Assembly: GCA_937915865.1 (NCBI GenBank)
Contig: CALGIG010000029.1
Coordinates: 1-64,000, forward strand
Length of the DNA stretch: 64,000 bases
Direction of reading: 5' to 3'
Origin: an uncultured Prolixibacteraceae bacterium
Lineage (GTDB): Bacteria > Bacteroidota > Bacteroidia > Bacteroidales > Prolixibacteraceae
The notes beneath the pieces are model-generated. The model did not search any database and was not told the DNA's origin. It saw only the letters and a list, made by a program, of their open reading frames with translations. How positions within the stretch are numbered: the first letter of the stretch is position 1; each line of letters starts with the position of its first letter. A program made the translations under genes and the position numbers. Below, in pieces: positions 57,143 to 64,000 of this stretch.

Positions 57143-60100
57143 TTATTTCAGAGTCTCAATTCTAAATGTTTCAATAGCATGATGCCCCAATTGAATGGGC
57201 AAATTATTCCCGTTGACTGGCAATGTTTTGGCCTCGTTTTCGATGAGGTTGGTTTGCGCTGCGCCTTCAATTTTTTTGAAGCATTGCAGTTTCACTTCCC
57301 TGTTTTTTCCTTCCAGATCGACCAGGCGAATAACTGTTTCGTCGGTATCTTCGCTTTTCTTGATGGTAGAGATTAGCACTTGCTCCTGATCGGTTGAGAA
57401 AAAGCTCAGCGATTCGGGCAACGAAGCCGTTGTTAAGCGGTGGTCGGCCCATACGGGCAGTAGCTGCTCGTTGGCTTCACGGCCAAAAGTATTTCCATTT
57501 ACCCATCCTGAAGGATGCGAGGTAAACGAAAACCGGAACGTATGGTCGCCTGTTTGCAGGTAATCGTTTCCTTCCCAGTGGCAGCTTTTTCGCGAAGCCA
57601 GCAAAATGGGCTGGAGTACCTGGTTTTTCATTGGGTTGGTGGTAGGGTCAATCCAGTCGGCTACAGCCACCGAAGAGCTCAATGTTACGCCAAAATCTGT
57701 GTTGCTGGCGCCTATCCAGTTTTCAATGCCTCTGGGGTGCATGTCTTTGCAAATCGTTTGGTAGCGCTCGCCGGCAGCGCCTTTCAGTTCGTCTTTGCCT
57801 ACTTCCACCACGCCAAACGGCACTTCGTAAGCCACTTGCCCGTCGGTCATATTTAGCGGTAAAGCCATTCTGAATTCGCGGTAAAGCACACCTTCCCAGT
57901 TCAGTACGGACGGTTCAAAATCAATCCGCTTCAGTTGATTATACACTTTTACCCGCAATTCAATATCGGCATACCTGATGTGCTGCCTGAATTTATAAAC
58001 AGTGTAAACAGGTCCGTTTTCCTCAATTTCCCATTTGGTTGGGTAATTCCCTGTTTTGTCAAATCCGTCCATGTCGGGTTTCTGGATGTCGATAAATTCG
58101 CCGGCCCCATTACCAAAGGAGTGCATGGTGAACACCTCGCCAGCCTTAAATTTCGACGGATCAATCAATTCCTGGTTTAGCGTTTTGTCGAAAATCGATG
58201 ACAATCCTCCATCGGTGAATTTCAGCTTGTAGAATTGGTTTTCGGCTTCATTCGCGAATGAAATACGGGCATTGGCAGGTTTCTTGTCTGTGGTTTTCAG
58301 GTAATACGTTTTAAATCCAATGGCCGGAACTTGCTCTGCAATAAAATTGAGTGTTGCGCTTTTGATTGACCCGTCGGAGAAATGCCTGGCATTACTGAGC
58401 TGAGTGCCGATTTTCTGACCTGTGGCGTCCTGAAGTTCAAGACCGAAAGCTTCGTCCGGGTTGAAACTGACTTCAATCGATACCGGATCGTTTCGTCGGG
58501 CATTCATACTGTTGAAAACCACCAGTGGACGCCCTTTTTCGGGATGAGTAATCACTTTGGCAGCAAGTTGTCCGAGATTCTCTTCAATGATGTGACTGGC
58601 TTCGGCTTTCGAAAACTCGTATTTCTGGAGAAACAGGGCGTCGGTAATATCGCCATGTTTGCCGCCCCAGCCGTGGTCGGGGTAAATTTTGGTTTCCCAG
58701 GCTTTGGCCAACTGAGTTTCAGGATAATTTTTGAACGATCCATCAATCACCGCATTGATCGTGGCCAGTTTTTCGGCCACCGGCAATAAAATATCGGCTT
58801 CGCGGCTCGCTTTGATGGCTTTTTGGTGCGACGGACCGTGAATATACAGCCAAACATCGGGTCGTTCGCCCTGGATGGTAGGCAATTGCGGCTGTTGAGC
58901 AATCAGTGCATCAAAAAATTCCGGGGCTGTAGTTACTTTAATTGGCGGAAGTTTTACAGCTACCGGTTTGCCTTTTTCATCCTGAAGTTCACGAATGCCG
59001 TTCCATCCCCGGATCAAATTCGTGTAATCGCGGGCCGGACTCATATCATTGTCAGAAAGCACCGGAATAACTGGTGTTGCCGTTTGGACGGTATAGAATT
59101 TCTCCCAATCCATCGAACTGGTTGCCAGGTACTGACTTGCTTCGTTGAATTTTTTCTGAAGCGGCCCAAACGCATCGCCATAATGACCGGGCGAAAACAT
59201 CGTAACGTACGATCCGTCAGGGCTATACCAGTTGTAAATGCCCCGCTCGTGCCGACTGACAGAAAGGTATTTAGTGCCTGCTTTTCGCATCAGTTGCGCC
59301 ATTTGCAGCGTACGCCCCGGAACATCTTCGTTCCAGTAAACGGTTGCACTGTAGCCAAATTCTTTCTGAAGCCATTTGGCCCCGAGATAAAACTGGCGTA
59401 CCAGCGATTCGCCCGAGTACATTTCTTCGTAGGGTTGAATGTAGGTCGATCCGCATGAAATTCGTCCGTCGTTTAACATTTCCTTCACCAATGGTTTTTT
59501 ATCAGGATGGCGTGTGATGTATTCGCGGAGCATCAGCCCGTCTTCAACGTCGAAACGGTAGTTTTTATCTTTGGTGCCCATTTCAAGTAAAGGCGTAATC
59601 AGCATTGTGTCGCGTTCGATGACACATTTCTCGGGCGAGTCCATCCAGGCAATATCCTGGTGACTCGAATTCATCAGGTAAATTTGCCCTTTGCTCAGGA
59701 TGGAGTTGGATAAGGTAAATAATCCTGAAACGGTTTTTGACTCGTAAATCCGGTTCGCGTTGAGTTCTGTTTTCCCCGTACGATTGGAGCTTTCGATAAA
59801 AAGCACTGCTTTATTTTGTAGTTTAGTGATTTTGCTCTCTGCGCCAAGTTGTTCGACGACAATTAGTTCGCCTTTTGAATCTTTCAGGATAAATGGTTTG
59901 TTCAACGTTGACAGTGGAAGGACAATAGTTCCAACTGCCCGATCATTTTCAGGCTGAAGTTTTATGCTTTTTGTTTTTTTTGAAGAGGTATAAGTCAGGT
60001 CGGTTCCGGCAAGTGTTTTCGATGCAGTGAGGCTGCATTGCAAATCGCGGGTGGTTTTTTCGATAGTAAGTTTAGCCCAGACCTCATATTCGGTCGATTT

Positions 60101-60700
60101 TTGGAGGTAATTCAGGACATCATTAGCCTGATAGACAATGATCCAGGTGTTGTCGTTACTTGCTCGACCAACTATTTTTATCGTCTGTTCCTTTCCTTTT
60201 ACCAGCCAATTTTGGGGTGCAACCAGCGACATGTATCCATGGGCATCGCCATTCTGGTCAGTTTCGACCGTTACAAACGACAATGAGCCACCATCGGGTG
60301 ATTTGATCTGCCAGTCTTTTTGTTCCGAAGTATGTATCTCGAATCGTTTTTGCCCATTGAAAAAAACATCGAACGTCAAGGATTCCCTGGTCAGGTCGAG
60401 AGCGGCAATCCACAAAAAACCGGCTTCAGATTGTTCAAACCCAGTTGGAACGACCTGCGTTTTCCACTCAATGGCCATATTGCCATCAGTACAGCGGGTC
60501 AGGAGCGATTTTTTAATGTCGGAACGGAAGCTGTGGTACGAAAACTCGTTATTCCCAACATTTTGATTAAAGCCTTCGAACCAGTTTTTCGATTTTGAAA
60601 CCAGCTTTTCAATCGCCTTGTTTTGGATATCTTGCGCTTTGGGTTGAAAGGCAGCGCAGGTCAGTAAAATCAAAATTCCGGTTAGTTTGAACTTGCTCAT
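57143..60700 (-). CDS. GH38-type alpha-mannosidase, secreted
   Basis: 1185 residues, longer than most GH38 proteins because of an N-terminal beta region (about 25-330) that precedes the catalytic part. Signal peptide LTGILILLTCAAFQPKAQ. NSSHQDIAWMDSPE holds zinc-ligand His and Asp, YWNEDVPGRTLQMAQLM contains the nucleophile Asp, and the long C-terminal mannosidase domains run to FRIETLK. GH38 enzymes cleave alpha-mannosides with retention. It is the last gene of an operon with GH92 and mannose-6-phosphate isomerase, so an alpha-mannan or N-glycan route is likely. Confidence 0.9.
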   Translation of the reverse strand: MSKFKLTGILILLTCAAFQPKAQDIQNKAIEKLVSKSKNWFEGFNQNVGNNEFSYHSFRSDIKKSLLTRCTDGNMAIEWKTQVVPTGFEQSEAGFLWIAALDLTRESLTFDVFFNGQKRFEIHTSEQKDWQIKSPDGGSLSFVTVETDQNGDAHGYMSLVAPQNWLVKGKEQTIKIVGRASNDNTWIIVYQANDVLNYLQKSTEYEVWAKLTIEKTTRDLQCSLTASKTLAGTDLTYTSSKKTKSIKLQPENDRAVGTIVLPLSTLNKPFILKDSKGELIVVEQLGAESKITKLQNKAVLFIESSNRTGKTELNANRIYESKTVSGLFTLSNSILSKGQIYLMNSSHQDIAWMDSPEKCVIERDTMLITPLLEMGTKDKNYRFDVEDGLMLREYITRHPDKKPLVKEMLNDGRISCGSTYIQPYEEMYSGESLVRQFYLGAKWLQKEFGYSATVYWNEDVPGRTLQMAQLMRKAGTKYLSVSRHERGIYNWYSPDGSYVTMFSPGHYGDAFGPLQKKFNEASQYLATSSMDWEKFYTVQTATPVIPVLSDNDMSPARDYTNLIRGWNGIRELQDEKGKPVAVKLPPIKVTTAPEFFDALIAQQPQLPTIQGERPDVWLYIHGPSHQKAIKASREADILLPVAEKLATINAVIDGSFKNYPETQLAKAWETKIYPDHGWGGKHGDITDALFLQKYEFSKAEASHIIEENLGQLAAKVITHPEKGRPLVVFNSMNARRNDPVSIEVSFNPDEAFGLELQDATGQKIGTQLSNARHFSDGSIKSATLNFIAEQVPAIGFKTYYLKTTDKKPANARISFANEAENQFYKLKFTDGGLSSIFDKTLNQELIDPSKFKAGEVFTMHSFGNGAGEFIDIQKPDMDGFDKTGNYPTKWEIEENGPVYTVYKFRQHIRYADIELRVKVYNQLKRIDFEPSVLNWEGVLYREFRMALPLNMTDGQVAYEVPFGVVEVGKDELKGAAGERYQTICKDMHPRGIENWIGASNTDFGVTLSSSVAVADWIDPTTNPMKNQVLQPILLASRKSCHWEGNDYLQTGDHTFRFSFTSHPSGWVNGNTFGREANEQLLPVWADHRLTTASLPESLSFFSTDQEQVLISTIKKSEDTDETVIRLVDLEGKNREVKLQCFKKIEGAAQTNLIENEAKTLPVNGNNLPIQLGHHAIETFRIETLK

Positions 60701-60733
60701 CGTATTTTCAGTTTAGGTTTTCAATGGACAATA

Positions 60734-62524
60734 TTACTTCAAAAATGCCTTCACCACCATCACTTCTCCGTCTGATTCGTTGACGATGCGATAGCTTTCG
60801 GCGGCGGCAGGAATAACAAAAGTTTCGGCGTAATTGAACCGTTGCGACAACCCGTTTGCTGTTTCCACACGGATGCTTTGCCCTTCAACCAGCGATAACA
60901 CATGACATTTGTCTTCGGTTTGCACTTCCACTTCTGTTTTAAACTGATATCGGTGGACGTTGTACGAGTGGTTTTCGTGGGTGGGCAAATGGTATAATTT
61001 CCAGTCGTCGCCTTCGGAAAGCAAGTAAGGGTGCGAAATTAATTTGTCAGTCACATAAGACCCTTTACGATCGAAATACAGGTTGTCCATTCCACGGTCG
61101 ATATTGATTGGGCGCGGTTTTCCATCGAGGTCGAGGCGCATCCAGTCGTACATTTTGAAGGTGAAGATGTATGGAGTTGTACTGATTTCGAGCACCAGGT
61201 TATTGATTCCGGCGCCATGAATGGTTCCGGGAGGAATCAAAAACAGGTCGTGCTTGTGCGACGGATGAATTTGTACATGCTGGGTGATGTCGATGGCACT
61301 ATTTTGTGTAAAACTTTCCTGAAGGTTTTTCTCAAATGCTTCAGGATTAATATTTTCCTGAAAGCCAAGGTAACAGGTGGCATCGTCTCCTGCATCGAGA
61401 ATGTAGTAGGTTTCTTCCTGGGTAAAATCTTCACCGAAATGTTGTTTCATGTATTCGGGTCGCGGATGACACTGTACCGAAAGGTTTCCACCATTAAATG
61501 TATCCAGAAAATCAAAACGGATGGGAAATTCAACACCGAATAGTTCGGCATGTTTTCCTAAAACAGCTCCCGATTCCTGGAACATCAGACAGTCGAACGA
61601 CACTTCGAGCATTAACCCCGAGCTTTCCACAATCAGCCCGTTCTCGGGAACAATCAACTCGAACGACCAGGCATAGTTGATTACTTCTTTGTTCAGCCCA
61701 TCGATTTTATCCTTGATCCATTGTCCGCCCCAGGCTCCTGGCTCAAACCACGGACGCACGCGGAATACGTTCCGGCTCATTGTTTTTAGCGATAGGCGCA
61801 AATCGTCTCTTTTTATCCAGGTGGGCTGATCGGGCCGTTGCCCATCAACGATCAAATCAATTTCATGTAAAAGCTGTTGCTTGTGACGGTTTAATACCAC
61901 CCAATCGACAAAATAAAAACGCTTGTACATTGTTTTCGCGTCGGTTGGGCCGGATGCTCCCAGGTTGCAGATAGATTTGGCGCGCGACCTGAACTGCAAC
62001 TCGTTTTTTGGCAGATCGATGTAAATGAGTTTGGCATTCCATCCGGATAATGCTGCGCCGCAACCGTAAATGATTTGGTTGTTGGAAAAATGTTCCTGAG
62101 TTCCTGAGTTCCTGAGTTCCTGAAGTTTTTCTGTGTCAAAGAAATCGATCAGTTGCAGGTTTGTCCGGGTACCAAAAAGTGGGTCGTCGCCACCAAGAAA
62201 CGGTGCGATCATCTGGTCGATTTCCTTTTCGGGCTTTAATGCATCACCAATGTTTATCCAGTTTACTGACTTTCCCAACTTGACAAATTCAGCTTGAAGA
62301 CTTTCCCTGAAATCTTCGAAGAAAACGCCGATATAGCCGTCGATTATAAGTTGCTTTTCATCAGCAACCGCGCGAGCCAGCGAGGAAAATCCTTCATCTA
62401 TTTTCCCGTTTTCAATCTTTAATGTTGGGTAAAGATCATATTTCCCCTTGGCCGGAATTTCTTTGTTTACCGGCATCAAAAACTGATCGGTATTTCTCCA
62501 ATTTTGCTTATTTATTGTTTTCAT
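60734..62524 (-). CDS. Class I mannose-6-phosphate isomerase-like protein
   Basis: 596 residues, about twice the usual ManA size. The N-terminal 250 residues have a nucleotide-kinase-like look (LIIDGYIGVFFEDFRESLQAEF, IYGCGAALSGWNAKLIYIDLPK, SKSICNLG-like region), and the C-terminal cupin part has NGGNLSVQCHPRPEYM, IPPGTIHGAGINNLVLEIS and the carbohydrate-binding cupin ending. It converts mannose-6-phosphate and fructose-6-phosphate. Four perfect 8-bp repeats (62092-62123) lie in the coding frame near residue 135, in what seems to be a variable loop. It overlaps the GH92 gene by four bases and precedes GH38. Confidence 0.86.
   Translation of the reverse strand: MKTINKQNWRNTDQFLMPVNKEIPAKGKYDLYPTLKIENGKIDEGFSSLARAVADEKQLIIDGYIGVFFEDFRESLQAEFVKLGKSVNWINIGDALKPEKEIDQMIAPFLGGDDPLFGTRTNLQLIDFFDTEKLQELRNSGTQEHFSNNQIIYGCGAALSGWNAKLIYIDLPKNELQFRSRAKSICNLGASGPTDAKTMYKRFYFVDWVVLNRHKQQLLHEIDLIVDGQRPDQPTWIKRDDLRLSLKTMSRNVFRVRPWFEPGAWGGQWIKDKIDGLNKEVINYAWSFELIVPENGLIVESSGLMLEVSFDCLMFQESGAVLGKHAELFGVEFPIRFDFLDTFNGGNLSVQCHPRPEYMKQHFGEDFTQEETYYILDAGDDATCYLGFQENINPEAFEKNLQESFTQNSAIDITQHVQIHPSHKHDLFLIPPGTIHGAGINNLVLEISTTPYIFTFKMYDWMRLDLDGKPRPINIDRGMDNLYFDRKGSYVTDKLISHPYLLSEGDDWKLYHLPTHENHSYNVHRYQFKTEVEVQTEDKCHVLSLVEGQSIRVETANGLSQRFNYAETFVIPAAAESYRIVNESDGEVMVVKAFLK
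62092..62123. repeat. Four tandem copies of GTTCCTGA inside the isomerase gene
   Basis: Perfect octamers at 62092, 62100, 62108 and 62116. The unit is not a multiple of three, so gain or loss of one unit would shift the reading frame. Confidence 0.9.
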
Positions 62525-64000
62525 TTCTTAGTGTTTCCCCAAGCCCTGTTTGGTACATCACTCAATTCCAATTCCAGCTTGCCACCTTTGGTAAGGTCGG
62601 AATGGTAAAACCAGAATGTGTCCATACTTTTATTGTTCAGTTTGGCCGATTTGATATAGAAAGCTCCGGGTTTATTCTTTGTGCTTGAAATGGTAAATGT
62701 TTCGCCTTTATAGTAGTCTTTGTTCAGGTGAATGGTAATGGAATTGAACACAGGCGCGGTAATTTGCCAAGTTGGTTTTTGCGCAGCTCCACCCTGAAAA
62801 TCGAAAAGTCCTATGGCCGTTAATGCTCCAAACGAACCCATCATGCCCTGGTCTTCATCGCCATGATAGCCATCTTTCGGCGTTGTAACTGTGAAAAGCG
62901 TTTCTTTAACTTTTCGCACCCAATACTGGCATAAATCAGGTCTTCCGGCGTAATTCAGCGCCCAAAGCATTCCGAGTGCAGGTTCGTTTTCGAAATCGGT
63001 CCAGGCGCTTCCATGTTCTCCGTGAGGAACGATGAAATTTTTCTCTTGTCCTTTATGCATTTGTGTTTCCAACCGCGATACATATTTATCATTTCCGCCG
63101 AAAAGCTGGATTAGTCCGTAAGGATCTTGCGGAACGTAATGCGAATAAATCATGCTGTTCGACTCGCAAAAACCCAGTGTGTTGAAGTCTTTTTCTTTAC
63201 CAACAGGCACAAAATCTTTAATCCAGCTTCCGTCAATGTTTCGCGGGTGCATGTATCCGGTTGCGGGGTTCCACAAATTTTTATAGTTCTGGGCACGGGT
63301 TGCAAAAAGCTTGGCATCGTCAGTTTTGCCCAGCGATTTGGCCGTTTCCGAAAGGCACCAATCCTGATAAGCATATTCCAACGTCATCGAAGCGCCATCC
63401 TTATGCATTCCTTCTCCCTCAATTCCTTCAGGAACATAGCCGCGTTCAACGTAATATTTTATCCCGCCCCCCTGGGGATTTTTCATATTATGTTCGTAGC
63501 CCGCATGGTCGCGAATCCCGCCCGGGAAAGCATTCTTCCGTAATCCTTGCCAGGCAAGTTCAGCGTCCCAGTTGCGAATGCCGTATTGGTAGGCCGAACC
63601 CATAAACGCTGCTGAAGGGTCGCCAATCATCACAAAGGTGTAATTTCCTCCTGAAGGACCACGCGGAATAAGCCCGCCATCGCGGTACATATCGAGCATG
63701 GTGTTGCAAAAACCATTTACAATTTCGGGATAAGCCAGTCCCCACAACAGGGAAACCGTCCAGTGGGCTCCCCAAAACCCATCGAAATTGTAATGCGGAT
63801 AAGGTTTTCCGTGGATGTCTTTTCCGGTGTAATGAATTTTTGTTGTAGCGCCTGTGTTATCAGGATAAGCGCCGTCGCAATCGCTGATCACACGGCGACC
63901 TTGAAGTGAATGCCATAGATCGGTGTAGAAACGTTGTTTCAAAGCTTGGTTTTCGTCGCTCACTTCAATGCGACCGAGGTACGAATTCCATTCCCGGCGC
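62521..64000 (-). CDS. GH92 alpha-mannosidase, partial (N-terminus beyond the window)
   Basis: At least 492 residues; the frame stays open to the right edge (the codon at 63963 that looks like a start is an internal GTG, preceded by REWNSYLGRIEV). Core features: SDCDGAYPDNTGATTKIHYTG, HWTVSLLWGLAYPEIVNGF, GGLIPRGPSGGNYTFVMIGDP, GYHGDEDQGMMGSFGALTAIGLF and the final beta domain DTFWFYHSDLTKGGKLELELS. GH92 enzymes are calcium-dependent inverting exo-alpha-mannosidases, usually periplasmic or surface-bound. The stop overlaps the isomerase start by four bases. Confidence 0.93.
   Translation of the reverse strand, partial: RREWNSYLGRIEVSDENQALKQRFYTDLWHSLQGRRVISDCDGAYPDNTGATTKIHYTGKDIHGKPYPHYNFDGFWGAHWTVSLLWGLAYPEIVNGFCNTMLDMYRDGGLIPRGPSGGNYTFVMIGDPSAAFMGSAYQYGIRNWDAELAWQGLRKNAFPGGIRDHAGYEHNMKNPQGGGIKYYVERGYVPEGIEGEGMHKDGASMTLEYAYQDWCLSETAKSLGKTDDAKLFATRAQNYKNLWNPATGYMHPRNIDGSWIKDFVPVGKEKDFNTLGFCESNSMIYSHYVPQDPYGLIQLFGGNDKYVSRLETQMHKGQEKNFIVPHGEHGSAWTDFENEPALGMLWALNYAGRPDLCQYWVRKVKETLFTVTTPKDGYHGDEDQGMMGSFGALTAIGLFDFQGGAAQKPTWQITAPVFNSITIHLNKDYYKGETFTISSTKNKPGAFYIKSAKLNNKSMDTFWFYHSDLTKGGKLELELSDVPNRAWGNTKK

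Noticed and set aside
63961..63963. GTG at 63963 as the start of the GH92 gene
   Set aside because: The frame continues upstream to the edge with family-like residues (REWNSYLGRIEV), so the gene is cut by the window.

Overview
The window looks like chromosomal DNA of a member of the Bacteroidota, probably a free-living or gut-associated polysaccharide degrader near the Bacteroidales/Marinilabiliales; the family-level placement is a guess. The evidence is the gene set (RicT plus GldH, DUF5687 exporter, LytTR regulators, CHU_C/FlgD-like C-terminus, TrpB-like enzyme, GH20/38/92/95 glycosidases), promoters of the Bacteroidota type (TAnnTTTG near -7), and starts with little Shine-Dalgarno. I see no rRNA, no confident tRNA and no CRISPR array.

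Layout. 0.4-4.8 kb: housekeeping genes (ricT, gldH, trmB, an alkyltransferase-like protein, Mrp/ApbC). 5-9.2 kb: sugar MFS permease and ROK sugar kinase, then on the minus strand recX and a sialidase-like protein. 9.4-14.8 kb: TolC, HlyD and two ABC-2 permeases with no ATPase. 14.8-15.5 kb: MNT/HEPN pair with an in-frame amber stop in HEPN. 15.7-19.8 kb: DUF5687 exporter and a secreted lamin-tail protein. 20-31 kb: asd, pgk, small redox and regulatory genes, GH20 hexosaminidase and a TrpB-like gene with a possible attenuator. 31.3-37.8 kb: one minus-strand envelope/exporter operon (DUF2147, TolC, PagL-like deacylase, HlyD, MacB-type permease, ATPase, beta-barrel). 38-52.5 kb: an accessory belt with DarTG (toxin broken by one in-frame ochre stop), a tripartite HipBST-like kinase module, a LytS/LytTR two-component system, a collagen-like Gly-rich protein, SigZ, an ArsN2-like acetyltransferase, a Doc toxin with a large partner, metG, RelBE-like genes and a DUF4143 ATPase behind 33-bp tandem repeats. 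52.5-64 kb: glycan use (Nudix-type regulator, GH95 fucosidase, GH38, mannose-6-phosphate isomerase, and GH92 running off the right edge).

Threads through the window. First, GC-rich palindromic elements recur at 2.8, 3.0, 3.5, 10.9, 12.0, 12.2, 13.4, 13.6, 22.4 and 34.2 kb; several lie inside reading frames and supply termini of proteins. A different 123-bp element at 22.56 kb has perfect terminal inverted repeats and a 10-bp target duplication. Second, two of the toxin genes each carry one in-frame stop while their partner genes stay intact. Third, the glycosidases, MFS permease, ROK kinase and mannose-6-phosphate isomerase fit the use of host-type or fungal glycans (N-acetylhexosamine, fucose, alpha-mannose). 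I found no single clearly unprecedented system. The best candidates for new biology are the four-armed repeat pair, the three-hairpin RNA at 50.24-50.35 kb, the triple 33-bp repeat before the ATPase, the possible trp attenuator and the octanucleotide repeat inside the isomerase gene.
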